From: Nocardioides cavernaquae | Lineage (GTDB): Bacteria > Actinomycetota > Actinomycetes > Propionibacteriales > Nocardioidaceae | Length of the DNA: 64,000 bases | Assembly (NCBI RefSeq): GCF_003600895.1 | Contig: NZ_QYRP01000002.1 | Span: 186,001 to 250,000 of the forward strand | Reading direction: 5' to 3' | Shown: one piece after another, positions 18,104 through 26,796 of the stretch | How the letters are laid out: the number at the start of each line of letters is the position of its first letter | Position numbering within the stretch: position 1 is the stretch's first letter | Notes under the pieces: generated by a model | Seen by the model: only the letters and a program-made list of their open reading frames with translations | The model's database searches: none | Told to the model about the DNA's origin: nothing | Made by a program: the position numbers and the translations under genes

Positions 18104-18736
18104 TTACTCCTCTCGGTCCGAAGCTGCCGGATCAGACTCTGCCGAATCAGCATCAGACCGGGTCGGCACCTGGGTGGATTCGGCGTGACCATACCTCAGC
18201 AGCGTCTCCCCGTATCTCCTGTCACGCGAGGGCTGGATGCCGTCGGGCCACTCCGGCGCCGGGCCACGGGCGGAACGCTCGACGACGACCAGGGCGTCCG
18301 GAGTGAGCCACCCGTGCGCCACCAGGGCAGCGAGATCGGCCTCGACATCGGCGTTGGGCAGCGGGTACGGCGGGTCGGCGAACACGACGTCGTACGGCGC
18401 GACGGGGTGCCGCGCCAGCGTCGCCGTGACGCTTGCCGAGTGGACCTCGACCCGGTCGAGCCCGAGCGTCCTGGCGTTCTGCGCGATGAGGGCTGCGGTG
18501 CGCTTGTCGTGCTCGACCAGGGTGACCACACCGGCACCCCGGGACCTGGCCTCGAGACCGACGGCACCGCTGCCGGCGTACAGGTCGAGGAAGCGCAGAC
18601 CGGCGAGCGATCCGCACCATGCCTCGATCGCGGAGAAGAGTGCTTCGCGCACGCGGTCACTGGTCGGGCGGGTCGCCTGACCCTTCGGCGTGGCCAGCCT
18701 GCGACCGCCCACGCTGCCCCCGATGATGCGCGTCAT
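18104..18736 (-). CDS. rsmD: 16S rRNA (guanine966-N2)-methyltransferase
   Basis: Methylates G966 of 16S rRNA during 30S assembly. The N-terminus MTRIIGGSVGGRRLATP and ATRPTSDRVREALFS are diagnostic; FLDLYAGSGAVGLEA is the SAM loop and FADPPYPLP the catalytic D-P-P-Y. The 210-residue product includes a C-terminal tail of about 20 acidic/polar residues. The ATG start at 18736 overlaps the recG stop by 4 nt. Confidence 0.96.
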   Translation of the reverse strand: MTRIIGGSVGGRRLATPKGQATRPTSDRVREALFSAIEAWCGSLAGLRFLDLYAGSGAVGLEARSRGAGVVTLVEHDKRTAALIAQNARTLGLDRVEVHSASVTATLARHPVAPYDVVFADPPYPLPNADVEADLAALVAHGWLTPDALVVVERSARGPAPEWPDGIQPSRDRRYGETLLRYGHAESTQVPTRSDADSAESDPAASDREE

Positions 18737-20958
18737 GAGCGGTCCACGAACTCGGAGTGGTCGGTGCGCTCGATCTCCTCGACGGCCTGCCGGAGCAGGG
18801 GCGCCTGACCGAGCGAGAAGTCGGCGTCGAGCAGCGCACCTGCGGCCTCACGGGCCTGGAGGATCGTCGTCTCGTCGCGCAGCACCCTCAGATTCTGCAG
18901 GGAGGAGCGACCGCCCGACTGACGGGCCCCCAGCACGTCGCCCTCGCGGCGCTGCTCCAGGTCCACCTGGCTGAGCACGAAACCGTCGGTCGTGGACGCC
19001 ACGGCGGCAAGCCGATCGCGCGCCGGAGTGCCGAGCTCGGCCCGCGTCACGAGCAGGCAGAGACCGGGCAGGCCACCGCGACCGACGCGACCGCGGAGCT
19101 GGTGCAGCTGCGAGACACCGAACCGGTCGGCGTCCAGCAGCACCATCGCCGTGGCGTTGGCAACGTCGACACCGACCTCGATGACGGTCGTCGCGACCAG
19201 CACGTCGATCTCCCCGGCCGCGAAGGCCCGCATCGTGCGGTCCTTCTCCTCGGGCGCCAGCTTGCCGTGGAGTACGCCGAGGCGAAGGCCCTGCAGGGCG
19301 CCCTCGGCAAGCTCGACGATCACGTCCTCGACCGCGCTTGGTCGTGGTGGCACCGGGACCACATTGCCGTCCTCGTCGACCTCGACGACGTCCTGCTCTC
19401 CCTGCTCGGCGACGTCGCCGGAGATGCGCGGGCAGACGACGTAGACCTGATGGCCCTTCTCGACCTCCTCGCGGACCCGCTGCCACGCGCGGGCCATCCA
19501 CTGGGGCTGCTCGGTGAGCGGGACGACGCTGGTCTGGATCGGCGCGCGACCGGCCGGCAGCTCGGTGAGCGTCGAGACCTCGAGGTCGCCGAAGACGGTC
19601 ATGGCCACCGTGCGCGGGATCGGGGTCGCGGTCATGACCAGGACGTGGGGCGGCGTCCCGGCCTTGTCGGTCAGCGCGGCACGCTGCTCGACACCGAAGC
19701 GGTGCTGCTCGTCGACGACGACCAGGCCGAGGTCGTAGAAGCTGACGTTGTCCTCGAGCAGGGCGTGGGTGCCGATGACGATGCCGGCCTCGCCGGTGGC
19801 CATGCGCAGCATCGGCTCCGTGCGCTGCGCCTTCGTCATCGATCCGGTCAGCAGGTCGACGCGGGTCGCCTCGGCGGCGCCGCCGAACTGTCCTGCCATC
19901 GCGAGATCGCCGAGCATGGTCGTGATCGAGCGGTAGTGCTGCTGCGCGAGCACCTCGGTCGGCGCGAGCAGCACGGCCTGCCCGCCGGAGTCGACGGTGC
20001 GCAGCATCGCCCGCAGGGCGACGAGGGTCTTGCCGGAGCCGACCTCACCCTGGAGCAGCCGGTGCATCGGATGGGGCTGGGCGATCTCGTGCTCGATCTC
20101 GGCTCCGACCGCCCGCTGGCCGGCGGTCAGCTCGAACGGCAGCCGCGCATCGAAGGCACCGAGGATGTCGGTCACTCCCCCGGTGCGCTCCTGGGCGCCG
20201 AGCGCCTGCAGCTCACGCCGGCGTCGGCCGAGCACGAGCTGCAGGACGAGTGCCTCCTCGAAGCGGAACCTCCGCTTCGCCGCAGCCACCTGGCTGAAGT
20301 CATCGGGTGCGTGGATCCACTCGAGCGCCTGGCGACGGCTCACGACGTCGTACTCAGCGCGGAGCGTGGCGTCGAGCACCTCGGGGATCTCGTCCAGCAC
20401 GCTCAGTGCGAAGGTCGCCGCACGCTGGAGGTCCCAGGTGTCGACGCCCTTGGTGAGCGGGTAGATCGGGAAGAGGTTGGGCATGGTCTCGAGGGAGAGG
20501 AGCGCGTGGTCCTCGCCCTTGCTGCCGAAGAGCACCATCTGAGGGTTGGTCAGCTGCCACTGGTTGAAGAACGACGCCTTGCCCTGGAAGATCCCGCGGC
20601 GGCCCGCGGGAAGGCGGTTGCCGAAGCTGTTGGCCATCCCGAAGTTCTTGGCGAAGAAGGTCATCTTCAGCCGGTTGCCGTCGGCGTGGAGCTGCACCTC
20701 GACCCGGTACGCCGTCTTGCCGGTGCGGCGGTCGGTATAGGTCTTGACCTCGGACTTCCCGACCTCGCCGACGATGGTCAGCAGCTGGCCCTCCTGGAGC
20801 CCACCCAGGTCGCTGAGCTTGCCGGTCTCGAGGTAACGCCTCGGGAAGTGGTGGAGGAGGTCGCCGACGGTCTCCAGGTGGAGGCCTTCGACGATGGCCT
20901 TCCGCTTCTTCGGGTGGTCGCCGAGAACCGCCGCGATCGGTGCCTCGAGGGTGATCAC
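18733..20958 (-). CDS. recG: ATP-dependent DNA helicase RecG
   Basis: Remodels stalled replication forks and Holliday junctions. The 741-residue product has an N-terminal wedge (OB-fold) region (DLGGLQEGQLLTIVGEVG). Walker A is GEVGSGKTLVALRA and the DEAH-type box is DEQHRFGVEQR. The second RecA domain carries LHGKLAPEEKDRTM and QLHQLRGRVGRG. GTG start at 20958, 6 nt after the DAK2-like gene. The usual C-terminal brake region is present. Confidence 0.97.
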   Translation of the reverse strand: MITLEAPIAAVLGDHPKKRKAIVEGLHLETVGDLLHHFPRRYLETGKLSDLGGLQEGQLLTIVGEVGKSEVKTYTDRRTGKTAYRVEVQLHADGNRLKMTFFAKNFGMANSFGNRLPAGRRGIFQGKASFFNQWQLTNPQMVLFGSKGEDHALLSLETMPNLFPIYPLTKGVDTWDLQRAATFALSVLDEIPEVLDATLRAEYDVVSRRQALEWIHAPDDFSQVAAAKRRFRFEEALVLQLVLGRRRRELQALGAQERTGGVTDILGAFDARLPFELTAGQRAVGAEIEHEIAQPHPMHRLLQGEVGSGKTLVALRAMLRTVDSGGQAVLLAPTEVLAQQHYRSITTMLGDLAMAGQFGGAAEATRVDLLTGSMTKAQRTEPMLRMATGEAGIVIGTHALLEDNVSFYDLGLVVVDEQHRFGVEQRAALTDKAGTPPHVLVMTATPIPRTVAMTVFGDLEVSTLTELPAGRAPIQTSVVPLTEQPQWMARAWQRVREEVEKGHQVYVVCPRISGDVAEQGEQDVVEVDEDGNVVPVPPRPSAVEDVIVELAEGALQGLRLGVLHGKLAPEEKDRTMRAFAAGEIDVLVATTVIEVGVDVANATAMVLLDADRFGVSQLHQLRGRVGRGGLPGLCLLVTRAELGTPARDRLAAVASTTDGFVLSQVDLEQRREGDVLGARQSGGRSSLQNLRVLRDETTILQAREAAGALLDADFSLGQAPLLRQAVEEIERTDHSEFVDRS

Positions 20959-20964
20959 CGGCGG

Positions 20965-22575
20965 CTACTCCACCGAGAGCAGGAGCGGGTAGCGGGACTG
21001 GCCGCCGTCGTAGATCACGACGTCGATGATCGGGTAGTTGCGCGAGATGTAGTCCTCGCAGTGGTCGGCGAGACCCTCCCCGCCCTCACCGGTGACGAGG
21101 GTGACCAGCTCGGCGCCACCGCCGGAGATCAGGCGGTCCAGGAGGCGGATCGCAACCTCTGCCAGGTGGTGCCCGACGATCGCGAAGTCGCCCTCGATGG
21201 CGCCAAGCACGTCACCGGGCTCGCACGGGCCGGCGGACGTGATCGCCTTGCGGGCGGCCACGGTCACAGCCCCGTGGCGGGCGTGACGCGCAGCGGCCGC
21301 CATCTGCACCACGTCCTGGTCGAACGAACGCCCCGGCTCGTGGACGGCGACCGCGGCCAGACCCTGCACCTGCGCGTAGCTCGGGATCACCGCGACCTTG
21401 ACCTTGCCGGACTCCTCCGCAGTGCGCGCGGCGATCTCGGCAGTCTTGAGCGAGTCGGGGTCGTTGGGCAGGACCACGACCTCGGCCGCGCCGCTGCTCT
21501 CGATCGCCTCGAGGATCATGCCGGCGCTCGGTCGCTGTCCCGTCCCACCCGGCACGACGATCGCACCCGCCTCGGCGAAGAGCCGCTCCAGTCCCGGACC
21601 TGCGGTGAGCGCCACGATCTTGCGACCCTCACGCGACTTCCGCTTCTCCCGGGCCTCTGCCACCTGCTCGGCGAAGTGAGTCACCTGCACGCGGTGCGGA
21701 CGTCCGGCCTCGAGGCCGGCCTCGATCGCGCCTCCGACGTCGTCGGTGTGGATGTGGACGTTCCACAGGCCATGGCCACCGACGACCACGAGCGAGTCAC
21801 CGAGGTTGGCCAGCGCCTGCTTGAGGTCGGCGACGGCCGCGTCGTCGGCATCGAGGAGGTACATCACCTCGTAGGCCGGGCCGTCCTCGGTCAGGTCGTT
21901 GGTGGGCAGCGGCACCGGCACCGTGCGTACGCCGCGGGCCACGCTCGGCGCCACGCGACGCCGGCCGGTGAGGATCGTCTCGGCGGCCTCGAAGATCACC
22001 ACGAGCCCGCGGCCGCCGGCGTCCACCACACCGGAGTCGGCAAGGAGCTGGAGCTGCTGGGGGGTGCGGGCCAGAGCAACCCGGGCGGCCTCGGCAGCAG
22101 CGGTGAGCGTCGCACCGGAGCGCTCGTCGGGCGCGACCTCCATCGCCGCGTCGGCGGCCGCGCGCATGACGCTGAGGATGGTGCCCTCGACCGGGGTGCC
22201 CACCGCGGCGTAGCTGGCGTCGGCGCCGTCGCGGAACGACTCGGCCAGCACGACCGACTTGCGCTCCTCCGGGTCGGCCGCACGGATGCGCTCGGCCAGC
22301 GCGTCGATCATCTGGGAGAGGATCACGCCGGAGTTGCCGCGCGCGCCGAGCAGCGTGCCGCGAGCAAACGCGGCGAGCACGACGTCAGGCGTCTGACCGG
22401 ACTCGATCGCGACCTGCAGCGCATCCCGCCCGGCCTGCATCGTCAGGAACATGTTGGTGCCCGTGTCGCCGTCGGGGACCGGGTAGACGTTGAGCGCGTC
22501 GATCTCCTCGCGCGCATCCGCAAGGGCGTCCGTGGCCAGGTCGACGAACCGCAGGATGGCCGCCAGGTCGAACAT
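20965..22575 (-). CDS. DAK2-domain fusion protein (YloV/FakA-like)
   Basis: The ATG 22575 start is chosen because MFDLAAILRFVDLATDALA matches family N-termini; the longer ORF adds 24 residues. The 536-residue product has an N-terminal DhaL/DAK2 domain with the ATP/Mg motif NVYPVPDGDTGTNM and the G-A-R-G-N-S-G loop (LLGARGNSGVILSQ). A middle domain and a DegV-like C-terminal region follow. In Firmicutes FakA phosphorylates fatty acids held by FakB. Actinobacterial homologues beside recG and rpmB are less studied, and no fakB is in the window. Confidence 0.88.
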   Translation of the reverse strand: MFDLAAILRFVDLATDALADAREEIDALNVYPVPDGDTGTNMFLTMQAGRDALQVAIESGQTPDVVLAAFARGTLLGARGNSGVILSQMIDALAERIRAADPEERKSVVLAESFRDGADASYAAVGTPVEGTILSVMRAAADAAMEVAPDERSGATLTAAAEAARVALARTPQQLQLLADSGVVDAGGRGLVVIFEAAETILTGRRRVAPSVARGVRTVPVPLPTNDLTEDGPAYEVMYLLDADDAAVADLKQALANLGDSLVVVGGHGLWNVHIHTDDVGGAIEAGLEAGRPHRVQVTHFAEQVAEAREKRKSREGRKIVALTAGPGLERLFAEAGAIVVPGGTGQRPSAGMILEAIESSGAAEVVVLPNDPDSLKTAEIAARTAEESGKVKVAVIPSYAQVQGLAAVAVHEPGRSFDQDVVQMAAAARHARHGAVTVAARKAITSAGPCEPGDVLGAIEGDFAIVGHHLAEVAIRLLDRLISGGGAELVTLVTGEGGEGLADHCEDYISRNYPIIDVVIYDGGQSRYPLLLSVE

Positions 22576-22659
22576 CAGCCACCATCCTTTCCCGTGATCC
22601 GCGCCACTGACTGGCCCCGTGACGACCCCATGTCGCCCCGATGTCACCGCTGAGGGGCA

Positions 22660-22665
22660 AGATTA
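22660..22665 (-). promoter_or_regulatory. Possible -10 box for the DAK2/recG/rsmD/coaD unit
   Basis: TAATCT on the minus strand lies 85 nt before the DAK2-like start. It is in the divergent gap shared with rpmB. No clear -35 box is seen. Confidence 0.3.
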
Positions 22666-22724
22666 GTGGTTGGCGCCGTCAGCCCGCTCCACTGGCCGAT
22701 TCGCGTGTGCGGCGCGCCATCGCT

Positions 22725-22730
22725 TATCCT
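22725..22730 (+). promoter_or_regulatory. Possible -10 box for rpmB
   Basis: TATCCT on the plus strand lies 86 nt before the rpmB start. The divergent gap of 240 nt is mainly promoter space for rpmB and the DAK2-like gene. Confidence 0.3.
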
Positions 22731-22815
22731 TGTGCGGTTGTCCCGTGACCGACGCCATCCGGCTGTCCGCGGGCCTCGCCCCCAGACCTAGAAACATCGA
22801 CTTCAGGAGTTACCC

Positions 22816-23001
22816 GTGGCTGCCGTCTGCGACATCTGCGCCAAGAAGCCCGGCTTCGGCAACAACCGTCCGTGGTCGCGCAAGATCACGAAGCGTCGCT
22901 TCAACCCGAACATCCAGCGCGTTCGCGCCACCGTCAACGGTGCCCCGAAGCGCCTCAACGTGTGCACCGGCTGCCTCAAGGCTGGCAAGGTCACTCGCTG
23001 A
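22816..23001 (+). CDS. rpmB: 50S ribosomal protein bL28
   Basis: The 61-residue product carries the bL28 signature: MAAVCDICAKKPGFGNN, then SRKITKRRFNPNIQ and CTGCLKAGKV. Two CxxC pairs make it a zinc-binding (C+) paralogue, like rpmF in this window. GTG start 22816, with AGGAG about 10 nt upstream. The gene is monocistronic and ends inside an exceptionally long hairpin. Confidence 0.97.
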   Translation: MAAVCDICAKKPGFGNNRPWSRKITKRRFNPNIQRVRATVNGAPKRLNVCTGCLKAGKVTR

Positions 23002-23062
23002 CACAACGCAAAGGGCCCCGCTGAGCGCGCAAGCGCTCGGCGGGGCCCTTTGCGTTGTGTCA
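22999..23062. terminator. 29-bp hairpin terminator starting at the rpmB stop codon
   Basis: Left arm 22999-23027 and right arm 23034-23062 pair over 29 positions, with only one G-U pair, around a 6-nt loop (CGCAAG). The left arm begins with the rpmB TGA. The core AAAGGGCCCCGC / GCGGGGCCCTTT gives U-rich flanks on both strands, so it could work in both directions. Confidence 0.85.
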
Positions 23063-23206
23063 GAACGTGGTCAGGATGCGTTCCGGCATGAGCCGAGACG
23101 TCGGTTCGTGTGCGAGGGAGCGCAGCGACTGAGGGCGCACGAAGCGACATCTCGGCGAGGTGCCCACGGCCTGCGAGCTCCGCGCGAGCCTGCCCCCTCC
23201 AACCAG

Positions 23207-23241
23207 GCGCCGTGTCGACGCCAGGGTTGCGCCGTGTCAAC
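23207..23241. repeat. REP-like repeat, two units with 22-bp period
   Basis: GCGCCGTGTCGAC (23207) and GCGCCGTGTCAAC (23229) are direct copies 22 bp apart, between the rpmB terminator and the thiL stop. The same element, also with 22-bp period, recurs in the convergent gap at 27930-28011. Confidence 0.6.
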
Positions 23242-23245
23242 AGGG

Positions 23246-24217
23246 TCAGAAGTGGGTCCAGCCCACCGGACCCTCATACGCCGCACCGTCGACCGTCACA
23301 CGCGGGCCATCATCACCGGCCGCAAGAACAGAGCCGACGACGGTCCACCCCGCCGGCACGTCCTTGGCACGGGTGAAGGTGGCGAGCAGCGGGTGGTCGT
23401 CTCCCCCACCCAGCACGAACTGCAGCGGGTCGGCACCGAGCGCGGAGCCCACTGCCTGCAGGGGCTCGGGGATCTCGAAGGCCCCCGTGCGCAGGTCGAT
23501 GACCACACCGGAGTCCTCGGCCACGTGTCCCGCGTCGGCGACCAGACCGTCGGAGACGTCGATCATCGAGGTGGCGCCCGCCTTGGCGGCGACCGGCCCG
23601 GCGTCGTACGGCGGGTCCGCGCGACGGTAGGCCTCCACCAGGACGCGGGGCGAGCGGAAGCCACGGCCCAGGACGGCCAGCCCGCCGGCAGCCCAGCCCT
23701 GACGTCCGCAGAGGGCGACGACGTCGCCGGCGGTGGCCCCCGAGCGCAGCACCGGAGAGACCGTGCAGCCACCGAGGACGGTGACCGCGATGACCAGCGT
23801 CTCGGATCGGGTGACGTCGCCGCCGACGACCGAGGCGCCGACCTTGGCGCACTCGGCGGCGAAGCCGCGGGCGAAGTCGAGCGCCCACTTCACCGGCAGG
23901 TCTGCGGGCAGGGCGAGACCAACCGTCACCGACGACGCGGTGCCACCCATGGCGTTGATGTCGGAGAGGTTCTGTGCGGCGGCCCGGGCGCCGACGTCCT
24001 CCGCGGGCACCCAGTCGCGGCGGAAGTGGCGTCCCTCGACCATCAGGTCGGTCGAGACCACCACGTGCCCGTTGCGGATCCGCAGGACTGCGGCATCGTC
24101 ACCGGGACCGACCAGGACATGCTCCCCCTGCTCGAAGAGCGCGGTCAGGGCGCTGATCAGCGGGAACTCGCCGACATCGGCGAGCGTGGCATCAGAGGGG
24201 AAGGACGAAACTGGCAT
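23246..24217 (-). CDS. thiL: Thiamine-monophosphate kinase
   Basis: Phosphorylates thiamine monophosphate to the active diphosphate cofactor. The 323-residue product shows GPGDDAAVL and STDLMVEGRHF (ATP/metal sites). It also has AAQNLSDINAMGG (family signature), VVGGDVTRSE and a C-terminal GGGDDHPLL, where E is usual in GGGEDYELL. ATG start at 24217. In the common actinobacterial order it lies between rpmB and the AsnC-type and DUF3515 genes. Confidence 0.93.
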   Translation of the reverse strand: MPVSSFPSDATLADVGEFPLISALTALFEQGEHVLVGPGDDAAVLRIRNGHVVVSTDLMVEGRHFRRDWVPAEDVGARAAAQNLSDINAMGGTASSVTVGLALPADLPVKWALDFARGFAAECAKVGASVVGGDVTRSETLVIAVTVLGGCTVSPVLRSGATAGDVVALCGRQGWAAGGLAVLGRGFRSPRVLVEAYRRADPPYDAGPVAAKAGATSMIDVSDGLVADAGHVAEDSGVVIDLRTGAFEIPEPLQAVGSALGADPLQFVLGGGDDHPLLATFTRAKDVPAGWTVVGSVLAAGDDGPRVTVDGAAYEGPVGWTHF

Positions 24218-24336
24218 ACGCCCATCCCATCAGCAGCCACCTGCCCCCGGGCCTGTCGACACGCTCCGTCGACGCTGTACGTTGAAGCGAGACCCTGAAA
24301 AGGGGCCACACCGACGCCAACCAGAGGAGCCCCACG

Positions 24337-24573
24337 ATGACCGTGCAGGCATACATCCTGATCCAGACGGACGTCGGCAAGGCTGCCGACGTCGCGAAGG
24401 CCATCGCGGCACTGAAGGGCGTCACGCAGTCGGAGGACGTCACTGGCCCGTACGACGTGATCGTGCGGGCCGAGGCCCGCAGCGTTGACGAGCTCGGCCG
24501 CCTCGTGATCGCCGAGGTCCAGGCTCTCGAGGGCATCTCGCGCACCCTGACCTGCCCGGTCGTCCACATCTGA
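24337..24573 (+). CDS. Stand-alone Lrp/AsnC ligand-binding (RAM) domain protein
   Basis: The 78-residue product is a complete RAM (regulation of amino-acid metabolism) domain with no DNA-binding helix-turn-helix: AYILIQTDVGKAADVAKAI, then GPYDVIVRAEARSVDELGRL, ending with TCPVVHI. Such orphan domains oligomerise and may bind amino acids or modulate full-length Lrp proteins. AGGAG lies about 9 nt before the ATG. The next gene starts 2 nt after its stop, so the two are probably cotranscribed. Confidence 0.88.
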   Translation: MTVQAYILIQTDVGKAADVAKAIAALKGVTQSEDVTGPYDVIVRAEARSVDELGRLVIAEVQALEGISRTLTCPVVHI

Positions 24574-24574
24574 C

Positions 24575-25045
24575 GTGCGACCGATCCTCACCGCTGCCCT
24601 TGGCATGACGGTGCCGCTGCTCGCTGCCTGCGGCCCGGTCGACCTGGCCGCTCCTCCCGCCACCGCCGCGAAGGCGTGCGCTGCCCTCGCCGACGGCGTA
24701 CCGACGAAGCTGATGACCGAGACGGCGCGCGAGGTCTCACCGGCCGACGCAGGCGCGGCGTGGGGCGATCCGGAGATCGTGCTGAGCTGCGGCGTGGACA
24801 TGCCGGAGGACTTCACACCCGGCGCCTCGTGCGAGGAGATCAGCGGCGTCGGGTGGTACGTCCCGACGGACCAGTTCGCGGACAGCCGTCTGGACCTGGC
24901 GATCTACACGATCGGTCGCTCGCCGGTGGTGCGCCTGGAGATCCCGTCCGACTACCGCGCGGACGCGGCGTTCGTCGCGGACTCGCTGACGACGCTCGCA
25001 CCGGTGATCAAGGAGCACACGAAGCTCGAGAAGCCCTGTATCTGA
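24575..25045 (+). CDS. DUF3515 family lipoprotein
   Basis: GTG start 24575. The 156-residue product has a signal peptide with lipobox LLAAC (Cys 19), so it should be lipid-anchored outside the membrane. The mature part has CAALADGVPTKLMTETAREVSP, WGDPEIVLSCGV and GVGWYVPTDQ, which are DUF3515 hallmarks. Function is unknown. The family is limited to actinobacteria and sits near ddl and thiL. The stop codon lies in a 14-bp tandem duplication. Confidence 0.83.
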   Translation: MRPILTAALGMTVPLLAACGPVDLAAPPATAAKACAALADGVPTKLMTETAREVSPADAGAAWGDPEIVLSCGVDMPEDFTPGASCEEISGVGWYVPTDQFADSRLDLAIYTIGRSPVVRLEIPSDYRADAAFVADSLTTLAPVIKEHTKLEKPCI

Positions 25046-25057
25046 AGCCCTGTATCT
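25030..25057. repeat. 14-bp tandem duplication at the DUF3515 stop
   Basis: GAAGCCCTGTATCT occurs twice back to back (25030-25043, 25044-25057), the first copy running into the TGA at 25043-25045. It looks like a recent slippage duplication and does not change the protein. Confidence 0.8.
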
Positions 25058-25084
25058 GAAGGCCTTCCGGGCTCGCGGGCGAGC

Positions 25085-26197
25085 TCAGCGCAGGCCGGTG
25101 CTGCGCGAGAGCGCCTGCTCCAGGAGCAGGTCGACCAGCTCGGAGTACTCGACCCCGCTCGCCGCCCACATCTGCGGGTACATCGAGGTCGGAGTGAAGC
25201 CAGGCATCGTGTTCAGCTCGTTGACGACCAGGGACCCGTCCGGGAAGACGAAGAAGTCGACCCGGGCCAGGCCCTCACAGCCGACCGCCTCGAACGTGGT
25301 GACGGCCAGTTCCTGCATGCGCGCGAGGAGGGCGTCATCGACCTTGGCGGGGCAGTCGATCTCCGTGTGCTCGCCGGGAAGGTACTTAGCCTCGAAGTCG
25401 TAGAACTCGTGGTCGCCACCGATCCGGATCTCGGCCGGGAGCGACGTGCGCACGGAGCCGTCGGCGGTCTGGAGCACGCCGCACTCGATCTCGCGGACGC
25501 CGCCCGCGAAGCCCTCCACGAGGACCCGCGGGTCGTGGACGATCGCGGTTTCGATCGCCGCGTCGAGCTCGGAGGCGTCGTGCACCTTGGAGATGCCGAT
25601 GCTCGAGCCGCCACGGGCGGGCTTCACGAAGAGCGGGTACCCGAGCTCCGCGGAGCGCTTGCGGCAGCCTTCGGTGTCGCGGGCCCACTCGCGCGCCGTG
25701 ACGACGATCGAAGGCATGACGGGTACGCCGGCCGCAGCCAGCGCCACCTTCATGAATCCCTTGTCCATGCTGACCGCAGAAGCCAGGACACCGGCGCCGA
25801 CGTAACGGACACCAGCCATCTCGAGCAGGCCCTGGAGCGTGCCGTCCTCGCCCCACGGACCGTGCAGCAGCGGGAAGACCACATCGATCTCGCCGAGTAC
25901 GCCGGCAGCGTCGGCCGCGTCGCTGACGACCAGGTCCGTGCCAGTGGCGGTCTGCGCGAGCGCCACACCGGGACGGGTCCCGTCGACGGCGGGCAGGACC
26001 CGGTCCTTGATCTTCAGCCGGTCCAGGTCGCCGGACTCGAGCACCCATCGTCCGTCGGCCGCGATGCCGATCGGGACGACGTCGTACTTCTCGCTGTTGA
26101 TGGCGGCAAGGACGCTGCCGCCGGTGACGCAGGAGATCGCGTGCTCGGTCGAGCGACCACCGAAGATGACCGCGACGCGCGGCTTGCCGGCACTCAC
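25085..26197 (-). CDS. ddl: D-alanine--D-alanine ligase
   Basis: Joins two D-Ala for peptidoglycan. The 370-residue ATP-grasp enzyme starts MSAGKPRVAVIFGGRSTEHAIS (GTG 26197), with HGPWGEDGTLQGLLE, SMDKGFMK, PLFVKPARGGSSIGISKV and the metal-binding end FVVNELNTMPGFT-like (here SLVVNELNTMPGF). The central specificity loop (EFYDFEAKYLPGE) carries Tyr where a Phe is typical of D-Lac ligases, so D-Ala-D-Ala is expected. The start overlaps the pyrE stop by 4 nt. Confidence 0.96.
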   Translation of the reverse strand: MSAGKPRVAVIFGGRSTEHAISCVTGGSVLAAINSEKYDVVPIGIAADGRWVLESGDLDRLKIKDRVLPAVDGTRPGVALAQTATGTDLVVSDAADAAGVLGEIDVVFPLLHGPWGEDGTLQGLLEMAGVRYVGAGVLASAVSMDKGFMKVALAAAGVPVMPSIVVTAREWARDTEGCRKRSAELGYPLFVKPARGGSSIGISKVHDASELDAAIETAIVHDPRVLVEGFAGGVREIECGVLQTADGSVRTSLPAEIRIGGDHEFYDFEAKYLPGEHTEIDCPAKVDDALLARMQELAVTTFEAVGCEGLARVDFFVFPDGSLVVNELNTMPGFTPTSMYPQMWAASGVEYSELVDLLLEQALSRSTGLR

Positions 26198-26763
26198 GCG
26201 GTGCCCGCCTCCGCGGCAGCGCGTGCCGCGTCGAGGTCGGCGCGCGTCAGCACCGGACGGATCTCGAGGCCGACATCGGCCAGCGGGTTCTCGCCGACCG
26301 GTGACCGGTCGATCGCGCAGACGACGGTGTCGACGATGGCGCCCAGCGGGCGGAGCGCGTTGACGGCATCGCGCACGGCGCCGCCTGAGGTGATGACGTC
26401 CTCGATCAGGGTGATCCGCTTGCCGGCGACGTCGGGGCCCTCGGCCAGCTTGGCAGTGCCGTACTTCTTCGCTTCCTTGCGGACGAAGAGCGCCGGGATG
26501 CCGGTCTTGGCCGAGACCATCGTGGCGATCGGCACGCCGCCGAGCTCGAGCCCGCCGAGCAGCTCCGTGGCCTCGGGGAGCAGGTCGACCATCTGGGCGG
26601 CCACGCGGTCGAGGAGGGCGGGCTGAGCCTCAAAGAGGTACTTGTCGAAGTATGTGTCCGACACCTGGCCCGAGCGCAGGGTGAATTCACCGTGCAGGCG
26701 GCAGGTGGCGTCGATGTCAGCGGCCAAGAGCTGGGTGGTCTCGTCAGTCACGGCGCCCATCAT
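26194..26763 (-). CDS. pyrE: Orotate phosphoribosyltransferase
   Basis: Forms OMP from orotate and PRPP in pyrimidine synthesis. The 189-residue product has the PRPP-binding motif RITLIEDVITSGGA. It also has FVRKEAKKYGTAKLAEG (catalytic Lys loop) and GGLELGGVPIATMVS. The exact start is uncertain among ATG 26763, ATG 26760 and GTG 26751. Translation runs into ddl through a 4-nt overlap, an unusual pairing worth noting. It is divergent from the cystathionine-type gene. Confidence 0.93.
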   Translation of the reverse strand: MMGAVTDETTQLLAADIDATCRLHGEFTLRSGQVSDTYFDKYLFEAQPALLDRVAAQMVDLLPEATELLGGLELGGVPIATMVSAKTGIPALFVRKEAKKYGTAKLAEGPDVAGKRITLIEDVITSGGAVRDAVNALRPLGAIVDTVVCAIDRSPVGENPLADVGLEIRPVLTRADLDAARAAAEAGTA

Positions 26764-26783
26764 TCCCTAAACCAGGAGCCGCC

Positions 26784-26789
26784 TACGCT
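26784..26789 (+). promoter_or_regulatory. -10 box of a probably leaderless gene
   Basis: TACGCT lies 7 nt before the ATG at 26797 and no ribosome site is seen, so the transcript probably starts at or next to the start codon. Confidence 0.45.
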
Positions 26790-26796
26790 GGGGCCC

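Noticed and set aside
18757..22653. 1298-codon plus-strand open frame
   Set aside because: Antisense to recG and the DAK2-like gene, both with clear motifs.
25071..25084. Hairpin GCTCGC/GCGAGC between DUF3515 and ddl genes
   Set aside because: Only 6 bp in GC-rich DNA with no U-run; too weak to call a terminator.
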